Positions 1 to 6,966 of a stretch of 10,969 bases of DNA are shown here, one piece after another. Numbering within the stretch: position 1 is the first letter of the stretch; every line of letters starts with the position of its first letter. Below the pieces are notes generated by a model. The model did no database searches and was not told the origin of the DNA. It was given only the letters and a program-made list of their open reading frames with translations. Position numbers and translations under genes: made by a program. This stretch comes from an uncultured Rhodoferax sp. (GTDB taxonomy: Bacteria > Pseudomonadota > Gammaproteobacteria > Burkholderiales > Burkholderiaceae_C): contig CAKZJN010000151.1 of assembly GCA_936943465.1 (NCBI GenBank), forward strand, positions 1 through 10,969. The letters run 5' to 3'.

Positions 1-1122
1 TACGAGCGCCACACCGACGGCTTTTTGCCCACCGCCTCCATCGCCTTCATCGACGAGGTATTCAAGGCCAACAGCGCCATCCTGAACGCGCTGTTAACGC
101 TCTTGAATGAGCGCGAGTTTGACAACGGTGCCGGCCGTATGCATTGCCCGCTGATCAGCGTGCTGGGCGCCACCAACGAAGTGCCGGAAGACGAGGTGAC
201 CGATGCCTTTTTTGACCGCTTTCTGCTGCGCCTGCCGGTGGAGCCGGTCAGCAGTGCGGGTTTTGTGGCACTGCTGGAAAGTGGCAGCACCTCGCAATGG
301 AAGGCCCCTAGCACAGCGCTCTTGTTGCACGGCCCGGACCTAGCCACGCTCACCGATGCAGCGCGCTGTGTGAGCCTGCCAGAGTCTGTGCTGGCGCTGC
401 TAGGCGCGCTGCGTCAGCACCTCGGCGCAGAAGGCGTGGTGGTCTCCGACCGGCGTTGGGTCAAGATTGTGGCGTTGCTGCGTGTGGCCGCCGCCACGGA
501 AGGCCGGGACGCTGTGGCCTTGTGGGACCTGCTGTTGCTGCCCTGGCTAACCGCACCCGATGCGGTGCGGCAAGCCAAGGTGGCCGACTGGCTGGCGGCC
601 CACCTGGGCGTGCGCGAAGCCTTTAGTCCGGCCCGCCTGACGCTACTGGTGGAGGCGTTTGAGCGCCAGCTCGACAACGAGCGCAATGCCAACGACCTCG
701 ACTACGATGAAAGTGGCCGCCTGAAGTTTTCCGCCACCGAGATTGCCGGAGAAATTGGTGACGCCAAGGGCGGTGCTGCCGCCCTGCGCATGAACTACAA
801 CCGCAAACGCCGCTATGGCGAGACGCATATCCGCACCCGCCTCACGCAACTCGACGCCTTACTGCAGCGCATTGCCGGCTACACCCGGGAAGTCGAAGCG
901 CACCGCGCCGACCTGCAGACCTTTGAGGCCAGCAGCCTGTGGCTGGACGACTCGCAGACCGCACGCGCCGCGGCCCACCTGCAAGGCACGGCCGCCGCCA
1001 TTGCCGACCTGACGAGCCGGGCTGCATCGTTGCGCGAGGGATTTCTGGCTTTGCCCCGAATGGAACCCGACCCCGGAACGGTGCCCGAACCGGTGACCCT
1101 TGAAGCCTGGGACGCGGTGTGA
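1..1122 (+). CDS. ravA: RavA-type MoxR AAA+ ATPase, 5' truncated by the window edge
   Basis: MoxR-family AAA+ ATPase that probably acts with the VWA protein encoded next, as RavA does with ViaA in E. coli, in ATP-driven remodelling of partner complexes. The frame is open from base 1, so the N-terminus with Walker A lies outside the window; 373 residues remain. Visible in order: Walker B with its acidic pair (AFIDEVF, residues 15-21), the conserved LNERxFxNG stretch (35-43), sensor 1 (GATNE, N59), an arginine-finger type DAFFDRF (R73), and the lid-domain SDRRW motif (149-153) that is also found in RavA. A helical, charged C-terminal region follows (about 225-340), where RavA has its partner-binding extension. 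The stop overlaps the next gene's GTG start by 4 nt (GTGA), so translation is coupled. The family call is firm. The exact name ravA rests on the motifs plus the ViaA neighbour. Confidence 0.88.
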   Translation, partial: YERHTDGFLPTASIAFIDEVFKANSAILNALLTLLNEREFDNGAGRMHCPLISVLGATNEVPEDEVTDAFFDRFLLRLPVEPVSSAGFVALLESGSTSQWKAPSTALLLHGPDLATLTDAARCVSLPESVLALLGALRQHLGAEGVVVSDRRWVKIVALLRVAAATEGRDAVALWDLLLLPWLTAPDAVRQAKVADWLAAHLGVREAFSPARLTLLVEAFERQLDNERNANDLDYDESGRLKFSATEIAGEIGDAKGGAAALRMNYNRKRRYGETHIRTRLTQLDALLQRIAGYTREVEAHRADLQTFEASSLWLDDSQTARAAAHLQGTAAAIADLTSRAASLREGFLALPRMEPDPGTVPEPVTLEAWDAV

Positions 1123-2741
1123 GCCAGGCGCAATCAGCGCGCAACGCATTCAGCAGCATGCTGTTTGCTGCCGCTGAAACCCGGCTCGCTGCATTGGACC
1201 AGTTACCGCGCCCGCTTTGGCTGGGTGGACTGACCCACACCCAAGGAATGCTGGAGCCCCGACTACGGGCCATGGCGCAGTTGCGCGATGGCCTGGTGGC
1301 AGGTCGACTGCCCGAAGTTTCGGATTGGCAGTGGCCACCTCCGGACCTGGCCACACCGCTGGCCCGTGCCATGCAGCGACTGGAACTCGCCGCCTTGTGC
1401 CAGGGTCAGCAAAGCCTGAGTGAAACCGTGCTGATGAGTGTGCTGTTTCATCTGGACTTCATCACCCACTACCGCGACCGGGGTGCCAGTTCCACCGAGG
1501 CGATTCACCGGGCCGTGGCGGCCTTTGCCGACGAATGGCAGGAGCGCAGCGGCCTGATGGACGAATTGACCCAGGTTTTCGGCCTGTTGCCCGAGGATGC
1601 CAAGAACAACCGCTGGGACGCACTGCGCGGCCTGCTGCAGTCGAGTGGCTGGCAAGAGGTGTTGCGCATTCACCGACTGCTGGAAAGATTGCCGGGTCTG
1701 ACCCGCATCGTGCGCGATCTGGGCCGCTCCCGCAGCACCGACGAACCCGATGCCCATGGCCAGACACCCGTGCAGGTGATGGAGCAGGCGATTGCCCACC
1801 AGGAACAAACCCAAACCGTGCGCGTACCCGATATGCCGGGCCAGACGCAGGGCATTCACCGCTCCGACCGCATCGCGCGCATGCTGCCGTCCGAGGCGCT
1901 GCTGCTGGGCCACCCCAAGCTGCGGCTGCTGTGGCATGCGCGCCGCGCCGAGCGCACGCTGCTGACGTATGAAGACGACGACCGCATGAGCGAGGTGCGC
2001 CAGCATCAGGCCCTGGTAAACCAGCCGCGCCCCGGCTCCCAGCCGGCGACCAAAGCGATTGCCGGCCCTATTTTGCTGTGCGTGGACACCTCGGGCTCGA
2101 TGCAGGGTGGCGCCGAGGCCATCGCCAAGGCGGTGGTGCTGGAGGCCATGCGCAGCGCCCACAGCCAAAGCCGCGCCTGTTATGTGTTTGCGTTTGGCGG
2201 TGCCGGGGAAGTGTTGGAGCTGGAGCTCAGCCTGAACAGCACCGGTATCGCGCGGCTCACCGAATTCTTGGGTCAGGCCTTCCGGGGCGGCACCGATATT
2301 TGCGGGCCGCTGGAGCGGGTCATTGCCAAGTTGGAAGAGGTCCGCTGGCAGCGCGCCGACTTGCTGATTGCCACCGACGGTGAGTTCGGCGCCACCCCCG
2401 CTGTGGCAGCGCAGTTGGATGCCGTCAAACAGACACTGGGCCTGCGCGTGCAGGGCGTGCTGATAGGTGACCGCGAAACACTGGGGCTGATGGAGGTGTG
2501 CGACCACATTTATGCGGTGCGCGACTGGCGTCGTTTTGGCGGCGCGGCGGTCGATTCGCCGGTACATACCCCGTCACTGACCGCGTTGTATTTCCCGGCG
2601 GCACTGCGCAACGCCGAAAACCGCGCTGCCACCGTCAGCGGTGCCTCGGTATCCGATGCGGTGCGCTCCGGCCTGCTGCGCGGTTCGCCGTCTTCATCAG
2701 ACAGCCCGCCAAACGCCGCCCATCCAACCCGACTGCCATGA
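1119..2741 (+). CDS. viaA: ViaA-type von Willebrand factor A domain protein
   Basis: 540-residue cytosolic VWA protein, the expected partner of the RavA-type ATPase just upstream. The N-terminal 300 residues are mostly helical. The VWA domain lies at the C-terminal end, about 316-490. The metal-ion-dependent adhesion site is complete: DTSGS (D323, S325, S327), the distal threonine in FRGGTD (T392) and the aspartate in IATDGE (D420). The FRGGTD and later CDHIY segments resemble E. coli ViaA. A Ser/Ala/Pro-rich tail (about 500-540) extends past the VWA fold and makes it longer than E. coli ViaA (about 480 residues). The GTG start at 1119 is chosen because it gives a GTGA overlap with the ATPase stop and because the conserved N-terminus follows it at once. 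The stop overlaps the next ATG by 4 nt. In E. coli the RavA-ViaA pair affects respiratory complexes and aminoglycoside sensitivity; its role here is not shown. Confidence 0.87.
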   Translation: MSQAQSARNAFSSMLFAAAETRLAALDQLPRPLWLGGLTHTQGMLEPRLRAMAQLRDGLVAGRLPEVSDWQWPPPDLATPLARAMQRLELAALCQGQQSLSETVLMSVLFHLDFITHYRDRGASSTEAIHRAVAAFADEWQERSGLMDELTQVFGLLPEDAKNNRWDALRGLLQSSGWQEVLRIHRLLERLPGLTRIVRDLGRSRSTDEPDAHGQTPVQVMEQAIAHQEQTQTVRVPDMPGQTQGIHRSDRIARMLPSEALLLGHPKLRLLWHARRAERTLLTYEDDDRMSEVRQHQALVNQPRPGSQPATKAIAGPILLCVDTSGSMQGGAEAIAKAVVLEAMRSAHSQSRACYVFAFGGAGEVLELELSLNSTGIARLTEFLGQAFRGGTDICGPLERVIAKLEEVRWQRADLLIATDGEFGATPAVAAQLDAVKQTLGLRVQGVLIGDRETLGLMEVCDHIYAVRDWRRFGGAAVDSPVHTPSLTALYFPAALRNAENRAATVSGASVSDAVRSGLLRGSPSSSDSPPNAAHPTRLP

Positions 2742-3577
2742 CGTTTGCGATTGAATACCTGGGCCAACTCGAGGCCTTTGCCGCCCGGGGCCCGTTACCC
2801 AAGGTGCGCGCCCTGCACCTGCCGCCGGTGCATCCACAGTGGGACAACCGGGGCGAGTTTTGTGCGCTGGAACTCGATGACGGCTCCATCGGGCAATCGT
2901 ATGTGCTGTTTGACAGCGCCTTGCAGCGCCTGCATGCGGCGTCCGAGAGCCTGGCCCTGCCAGGCACCGACGCGCTGGCGCTCGCGCGCCAGTACGCCAC
3001 GGGCCAGGGTCCCCTGCGGGAGCTGGGCTTTGCAGCGGCCAATGCGTTGACCCAGTGTCTGTTTCAGCGCGCCGGCTATGTGCCGCAAGACAGCGGGGGC
3101 TCGCTTGGAAATTTGCAGCCCGCAGGCGGCGAATCCATTGGAATGATCGGCCTGTTCAAACCCTTGCTGGAACCCGTGTTACGCAGTGGCGCGCACCTCA
3201 CCGTGGTGGAACTCAATCCGGACTTGATCACCGAATCACCCGGCTATCGGGTAACTCTGGACGCGTCCGAACTGGCTACCTGCACACAAGTCATTTCGAC
3301 CAGCACGCTGCTGCTGAACCACACGCTGGACCGCATGCTGCAGCACTGCCACCATGCGCGGTGGTTTGGCATGCTGGGCCCCAGCGCGGGCTGCCTGCCG
3401 GACGCCTTGTTTGCGCGCGGCGTTAGCTTGTTGGGTGGCAGCGCCATCACCGACCGCACGGGCTTTGTCGATGCCCTGCGGTCCGGAGGTTCACGCCACG
3501 CCTTTACCCGCAAGTTTTCCCTCACCCCGGGCAACTACCCAGGCTTTGATGCCTTGCTGAATCGCATCGGTGACTGA
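2738..3577 (+). CDS. DUF4213/DUF364 protein (putative heavy-metal chelation family)
   Basis: 279-residue soluble protein without a signal peptide. The N-terminal part (about 1-110) looks like DUF4213, and the C-terminal part (about 130-275) like DUF364. The latter is recognised from the order of a GLF/KPL segment, VVELNP (156-161), a STxLLNHTLDRML helix (188-201), an MLGPSAGCLPDALFARGV segment (212-229) and a glycine-rich GGSAITD (233-239). The only structural knowledge I recall for the family suggests an enolase-N-like fold plus a Rossmann-like domain with a proposed role in metal chelation; no reaction is established. A small His/Cys cluster (H203, C204, H205, H206) is visible and could bind metal. 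The ATG at 2738 overlaps the viaA stop (ATGA). An in-frame upstream extension to 2498 is rejected because it lies wholly inside viaA. The coupling suggests a job tied to the ATPase/VWA pair, which is an inference. Confidence 0.78.
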   Translation: MTFAIEYLGQLEAFAARGPLPKVRALHLPPVHPQWDNRGEFCALELDDGSIGQSYVLFDSALQRLHAASESLALPGTDALALARQYATGQGPLRELGFAAANALTQCLFQRAGYVPQDSGGSLGNLQPAGGESIGMIGLFKPLLEPVLRSGAHLTVVELNPDLITESPGYRVTLDASELATCTQVISTSTLLLNHTLDRMLQHCHHARWFGMLGPSAGCLPDALFARGVSLLGGSAITDRTGFVDALRSGGSRHAFTRKFSLTPGNYPGFDALLNRIGD

Positions 3578-3583
3578 CCTACT

Positions 3584-3611
3584 TTTCGACACCGGCATTG
3601 AGGGGTATAAC
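3584..3611 (+). promoter_or_regulatory. Weak sigma-70-like promoter candidate before the cupin gene
   Basis: The 68-bp gap between the DUF364 stop and the cupin start contains TATAAC at 3606-3611. A poor -35-like TTTCGA lies at 3584-3589, giving a 16-bp spacer. The -10 matches well and the -35 does not. No hairpin with a T-run ends the upstream operon in this gap, so read-through from the RavA-ViaA genes is equally possible. Confidence 0.25.
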
Positions 3612-3645
3612 CTTCGCCACCGAAGTCCAAAAAGGAACGTGTGCC

Positions 3646-3975
3646 ATGTCCATACCCCATGCCCAACCGGGTCAGGCTGTTGATGTCTCTCCCTTCAATC
3701 AAAGCCTGCCCGAACAGCGCACGGTTGCGCTGTTCAAGTCTGCCCAACTGGAACTGATCCGCCTGGTATTGTTCGCCGGCAAATCAATGCCCGAGCACCA
3801 ACTGCGCGGCGAGATCACCATCCAGTGCCTGGAAGGGGTGCTGGATGTCCAGATCGATGGTGTCAGCACCCTGCTGCAGCCCGGGCAGCTCATGTTTCTG
3901 CTCGGGCATGTTCCACACAGCGTGACCGCGCTGGAAGATGCCTCCGCCCTGGTCACGATTGTTCTGCAGCCATAA
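3646..3975 (+). CDS. Small single-domain cupin protein
   Basis: 109-residue protein forming one conserved beta-barrel (cupin_2 type), with no signal peptide or membrane segment. Cupin motif 1 is represented by PEHQLRGEITIQCLEGVLDVQIDG (about 49-72), with H51 and E56 as possible metal ligands. Motif 2 is LQPGQLMFLLGHVPHSV (77-93), with H91. The first motif lacks the usual HxH pair, so metal binding may be incomplete or absent. The start at 3646 is preferred to an upstream in-frame codon at 3598 because an AAAGGA ribosome site lies at 3631-3636. Small cupins of this type include sensors, isomerases and proteins of unknown role; nothing here decides between them. It lies 29 bp upstream of the ACT-domain gene on the same strand, so co-transcription is likely. 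Confidence 0.78.
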   Translation: MSIPHAQPGQAVDVSPFNQSLPEQRTVALFKSAQLELIRLVLFAGKSMPEHQLRGEITIQCLEGVLDVQIDGVSTLLQPGQLMFLLGHVPHSVTALEDASALVTIVLQP

Positions 3976-4004
3976 CGCATTGATTTTTTGTTAAAGGGTT
4001 CCGC

Positions 4005-4532
4005 ATGCGCACTCCTCTCGTGTTTACCTTTGTAGGGGCCGACCAACCGGGTCTGGTCGAAAAGTTGTCGCGCACGGTCGCGGCCCACGGAGGCAACTGG
4101 CTGGAAAGCCGTATGAGCGAGTTGGCTGGCCAGTTTGCCGGCATTGTTCAGGTCGAGGTTCCGTCGCAGCAAGCCGATGCCCTGCGCGCCGGCCTGTTGG
4201 CGCTGTCCGCGCACAAGTTGTCGGTGGTGGTGGCTGACCCAGCCGCCGCATCCGACCAAGGCGCTGTTCGTCACCTGCGCCTGACGATTGTGGGCAATGA
4301 CCGTCCGGGCATCGTGCGCGAGGTGTCGCATGCGCTGGCCACCCGCGCTATCAGCGTGAGTGAAATGGATACCAGCATCACCAGCGCCCCGATGAGCGGC
4401 GACCCTCTGTTTGAGGCGGTCGCCCGCATCCAGGTGCCGCTTGCGCTGGATCTGGATGAACTCAACACGCAGCTTGACGCGATTGCCGATGCGCTGACCG
4501 TGCATATTGACCTTGAAGAGTCGCTACGCTGA
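4005..4532 (+). CDS. Double ACT-domain protein, GcvR-like (glycine cleavage repressor family)
   Basis: 175-residue protein made of two ACT domains. ACT1 is about 4-78, with FVGADQPGLVEKLSRTVAAHGGNW at 9-32. ACT2 is about 90-172, with IVGNDRPGIVREVSHAL at 95-111. The D(Q/R)PG(L/I)V turn present in both copies is the usual ligand-binding loop. Length and architecture match the GcvR family (E. coli GcvR is about 190 residues), which binds glycine and antagonises the activator GcvA. There is no DNA-binding domain, so any regulation would be through a partner protein. The start has an AAAGGG ribosome site at 3993-3998. No gcv or gcvA gene is in the window, so the regulatory target is unknown. The stop shares one base with the start of the next gene (TGATG). 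Confidence 0.8.
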   Translation: MRTPLVFTFVGADQPGLVEKLSRTVAAHGGNWLESRMSELAGQFAGIVQVEVPSQQADALRAGLLALSAHKLSVVVADPAAASDQGAVRHLRLTIVGNDRPGIVREVSHALATRAISVSEMDTSITSAPMSGDPLFEAVARIQVPLALDLDELNTQLDAIADALTVHIDLEESLR

Positions 4533-5107
4533 TGGCCGCCCGCTTCTTCCCCCTGCGTCTCGTGCGCCCCTTGCTTCTGGCCGCCTGCGTAGGGACCGCC
4601 CCGCTCGCCCATAGCTGGGAGTTGTCCGGCACCCACCGCGTGAGCGCCGTCACCCGTGACGATCAGGTGCTCCCCCTGGGCAGTGTCGATTTCACCCCGC
4701 AAGCCGATGGCAGCACCACGGTCAAACTGCACATGGAGACCGAGCGCTTCACCGACCACTTTCTTTCCATGAAGGAGTTCAAGTGTCTGGAAGGCCCCGA
4801 GGTGATGTGCCATGTGCCCTACCCTTATCGCAACCCGGGCCGCATTACGCCGACCAGCTTCGCCTGGCTGGAGCACCAACTGCTGTTTTTGTTCAAGCAG
4901 CCGCGCGACTTTGGCGCCAAGCTCTGGAACGGCCTGTACTTCCGCTTTGAGCGCGATGCTGAAGGGCTGGTCGGTCTGCCGCAGGCGATTGATCTGAACC
5001 TGATTAGCGCGCCACCCGACGACCTGACCACGCCGCCCTACGGGGTCGGCCAAAGCGACGATGTGGCACCCGGCGCGCGCTGGATTTCCCGGCTGATCAT
5101 TCGCTAA
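4532..5107 (+). CDS. Exported protein of unknown function
   Basis: 191-residue protein I do not recognise. The N-terminus has a basic region and a hydrophobic core ending in APLAHS-WE, which fits signal peptidase I cleavage after residue 28. An LAAC sequence (16-19) could instead be a lipobox, so periplasmic or lipid-anchored are both possible. The mature part starts WELSGTHRVSAVTRDDQVLPLGSVDF and looks rich in beta strands. Two cysteines (C85 and C93, in CLEGPEVMC) could form a disulfide. A PYPYRNPGR stretch follows, then an aromatic segment (LLFLFKQPRDFGAKLWNGLYFRF, 117-139). The start is fixed by the TGATG overlap with the ACT gene; there is no clear ribosome site, so translation probably depends on coupling. 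It ends 88 bp before the binding-protein gene of an ABC importer, with a sigma-54 site between, so it is adjacent to that operon but separately promoted. Confidence 0.72.
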   Translation: MAARFFPLRLVRPLLLAACVGTAPLAHSWELSGTHRVSAVTRDDQVLPLGSVDFTPQADGSTTVKLHMETERFTDHFLSMKEFKCLEGPEVMCHVPYPYRNPGRITPTSFAWLEHQLLFLFKQPRDFGAKLWNGLYFRFERDAEGLVGLPQAIDLNLISAPPDDLTTPPYGVGQSDDVAPGARWISRLIIR

Positions 5108-5116
5108 AGTCGGGCT

Positions 5117-5129
5117 GTGCCGCTGGCAC
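5117..5129. promoter_or_regulatory. Small perfect dyad overlapping the -24 element
   Basis: GTGCC-GCT-GGCAC is a perfect inverted repeat with a 3-base centre. Its right arm is part of the -24 element of the sigma-54 site at 5124-5139. It could be a protein-binding site affecting promoter access, or simply a by-product of the GGCAC core. No run of T follows on either strand, so it is not a terminator. Confidence 0.35.
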
Positions 5130-5139
5130 GGCAATTGCG
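5124..5139 (+). promoter_or_regulatory. Sigma-54 (RpoN) -24/-12 promoter of the ABC importer operon
   Basis: The 16-mer TGGCACGGCAATTGCG matches the RpoN consensus TGGCACR-N4-TTGCW at every defined position except the last. The invariant GG (5125-5126) and GC (5137-5138) are spaced correctly. Transcription would start near 5150, giving a leader of about 46 nt before the ATG at 5196. Position, strand and location in an 88-bp intergenic gap all fit promotion of the three ABC genes. Transcription from such a promoter needs an AAA+ enhancer-binding protein. None is encoded in the window, and no convincing upstream activator dyad was found in the preceding 100 bp. Confidence 0.75.
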
Positions 5140-5152
5140 GGAAACACCGCAA
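5135..5152. promoter_or_regulatory. Perfect dyad TTGCGG-N6-CCGCAA over the -12 region
   Basis: A 6-bp perfect inverted repeat with a 6-base centre (GAAACA) begins in the -12 element of the sigma-54 site and ends at the predicted start of transcription. It is not followed by a T-run and so is not a terminator. A repressor operator is possible; this is inferred from symmetry and position only. Confidence 0.35.
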
Positions 5153-5195
5153 AACATTAACGAGACAAGGCTCCTCACCGGAGTTCCCGCAAAAC

Positions 5196-6206
5196 ATGGC
5201 CCTGCGCGCATTTTTTCTTCTTTTTGTCAGCGCCTTTTTGGCACTGAGCACCCCTTTCAGCCACGCTGCCGACACCAGCGCTGTGACACTGCGTGTCGGG
5301 GTGCTCCAATTTGGAACAGTGAACTGGGAGCTCGACGTGATGCAGGCGCGCAACCTGGCACAAAAGCGCGGGCTCAATCTGAAGGTCGTTCCACTGGCCT
5401 CGGGTGACGCATCTACCATTGCCTTGCAGGGTGGCGCGGTCGACGTGATTGTTTCCGACTGGATCTGGGTCACCCGCCAACGCGCTGAGGGCAACAACTT
5501 CACCCTGGTGCCGTATTCCAACGCCGTGGGCACGGTCATGGTCAAGGGCGACAGTCCGGTACGCAGCGTGGCTGATCTGAAGGGCAAGACCCTGGGCATC
5601 AGCGGCGGCCCATCGGACAAGGTCTGGTTGCTGCTGCGGGCCTTTACCCAAAAGAAATACGGCTTTGATCTGAACAGCGCCGCTCGCCCGGTATTTGCGG
5701 CGCCCCCGCTGTTGAATGAACTGGCTTTGTCCGGCCAGGTGGATGCTGCGCTCAATGTCTGGCACTTCGACGCCCGGCTGGAGGCCGCCGGCATGCATCC
5801 GGTCATCCGCTTGCCCGAAGTGCTGGCCAGCCTGGGCGTGGACAAACCGATTCCTCTTATCGGGTGGGTTTTCCGCGAAGACTTTGCCGCCAAGAACCCC
5901 GAGGTCATGGAGAAGTTCTTTCAGTCCTCCATGGAAGCCAAAAGCCTGATGGCGAAAAACGATGCGGAATGGGAGCGCCTCAAGCCGCTGATGCGCGCCG
6001 AGGACAACGCCACCTTTATCGCCCTGCGCAATGGGTACCGCAATGGCATCCCCACCTGCACCGAGGCCGACTACCTGACCCATGTCAGCACCGTGTTCAA
6101 AGTGCTCGGCGAAAACGGGGGCGACAAGCTGGTGGGCAAGTCCCGGACCCTCTCTGAGGGCACGTTCTGGAGCGGGTTCAAGCTGCCGACATGTCCGAAG
6201 AACTGA
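5196..6206 (+). CDS. ABC transporter periplasmic substrate-binding protein, NitT/TauT/Ssu class
   Basis: 336-residue exported protein. A clear signal peptide has cleavage at SHA-AD (24/25). The mature part begins VTLRVGVLQFGTVNWELDVMQARNLAQKRGLNLKVVPL, followed by a SGDASTIALQGGAVDVIVSDW segment and VADLKGKTLGISGG. This is the usual order of the NMT1/SsuA-like type II binding fold seen in nitrate, taurine, sulfonate and aromatic-compound importers. It delivers an unknown solute to the permease encoded next. An SDWIWVTRQRAEG stretch lines the expected pocket, but the ligand cannot be told from it. The start at 5196 is the only ATG before the signal peptide; a GGAG lies 12 nt upstream (5180-5183), rather far. 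A sigma-54 promoter precedes it. The 3' end overlaps the permease start by 16 nt, so the genes form one operon. Confidence 0.85.
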   Translation: MALRAFFLLFVSAFLALSTPFSHAADTSAVTLRVGVLQFGTVNWELDVMQARNLAQKRGLNLKVVPLASGDASTIALQGGAVDVIVSDWIWVTRQRAEGNNFTLVPYSNAVGTVMVKGDSPVRSVADLKGKTLGISGGPSDKVWLLLRAFTQKKYGFDLNSAARPVFAAPPLLNELALSGQVDAALNVWHFDARLEAAGMHPVIRLPEVLASLGVDKPIPLIGWVFREDFAAKNPEVMEKFFQSSMEAKSLMAKNDAEWERLKPLMRAEDNATFIALRNGYRNGIPTCTEADYLTHVSTVFKVLGENGGDKLVGKSRTLSEGTFWSGFKLPTCPKN

Positions 6207-6964
6207 ACCGCCCGCTGGCGGTACCTGCCGCAAGCTGGTCACGTGCCTGGCCGCTGCTGGCACTGGTGGTGTTCTGGCAACTGGTTGCCATGCAGGCACA
6301 CAGCCGCGTGTTGCCCACGCCGATTGCCGTGTTTTCGGTGCTGTGGAGCGAGGTCGTCACGGGTGATTTGTTGATGCACCTGGGCAAGACCGTGACCCGG
6401 GTGGCCATCAGCTTTGTGCTGGCCATGTTGCTGGGCGTTGCGCTGGGCATCCTGATGGGGCGGTCGCGCCGCTGGGACCGCCTGCTCGACAGCTTTTTGG
6501 TGCTGGGGCTGAATATTCCCGCGCTGGTGACCACCATCCTCTGCTACATCTGGTTCGGCCTCAGTGAAACGGCGGCCATTGTGGCGGTGGTGCTCAACAA
6601 GATCCCGATGGTCGCCATCAACTTGCGCGAAGGTGCCCGTGCGGTCGATAGCAGCCTGATGGAAGTGGCCGATGTGTACCGCCTGTCGCGCTCCGAGCGT
6701 TTTTTTCGGGTTTACCTGCCGCAGCTTTACCCCTACCTTTTCAGCTCTGCGCGCAATGGGCTGGCGCTGATCTGGAAGATTGTGCTGGTGGTGGAACTGC
6801 TGGGGCGCAGCGATGGCGTGGGGTTCCAAATTGGCAGCTTCTTTCACTTCTTCGACATCACCAGCATCCTGGCCTACACGCTGGCCTTCTCGGCGGTGAT
6901 CTTTCTGCTGGAGGCCGTGCTGCTACGGCCGCTGGAAAACCGACTGAACCGGTGGCGGGTCTGA
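6191..6964 (+). CDS. ABC transporter inner-membrane permease, SsuC/TauC class
   Basis: 257-residue membrane protein with about six hydrophobic segments (roughly 19-35, 71-91, 101-122, 126-144, 190-203, 224-245). The cytoplasmic EAA-type coupling loop is REGARAVDSSLMEVADVYRLSRSERFFRVYLPQLYPYLF (146-184), the signature by which binding-protein-dependent permeases contact their ATPase. The LPTPIAVF segment (41-48) is typical of NitT/TauT permeases. Length is usual for the family. The ATG at 6191 lies 16 nt inside the binding-protein gene. The stop is 2 nt before the ATPase ATG. It would act as a homodimer with the flanking ATPase to import the solute caught by the upstream binding protein. Confidence 0.87.
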   Translation: MSEELNRPLAVPAASWSRAWPLLALVVFWQLVAMQAHSRVLPTPIAVFSVLWSEVVTGDLLMHLGKTVTRVAISFVLAMLLGVALGILMGRSRRWDRLLDSFLVLGLNIPALVTTILCYIWFGLSETAAIVAVVLNKIPMVAINLREGARAVDSSLMEVADVYRLSRSERFFRVYLPQLYPYLFSSARNGLALIWKIVLVVELLGRSDGVGFQIGSFFHFFDITSILAYTLAFSAVIFLLEAVLLRPLENRLNRWRV

Positions 6965-6966
6965 GC

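Noticed and set aside
1263..2567. Long open frame on the minus strand opposite the VWA gene (434 codons)
   Set aside because: It is the GC-driven shadow of the viaA gene: His/Gln/Ala-rich, no domain, no ribosome site, while the plus strand encodes a complete VWA protein with an intact MIDAS.
2498..2737. In-frame upstream extension of the DUF364 gene
   Set aside because: It lies entirely within the VWA coding region. The ATG at 2738 gives the usual ATGA coupling and the family's normal N-terminus.
3976..4004. T-rich stretch (GATTTTTTG) after the cupin gene as an intrinsic terminator
   Set aside because: No stable GC-rich stem precedes the T-run. The 29-bp gap more likely just holds the ribosome site of the ACT gene.
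4271..5908. Very long minus-strand open frame (545 codons) spanning the ACT, exported and binding-protein genes
   Set aside because: It crosses three plausible plus-strand genes and an intergenic promoter. Its product is Ser/Arg-rich with no recognisable motif, typical of a frame opposite high-GC coding DNA.
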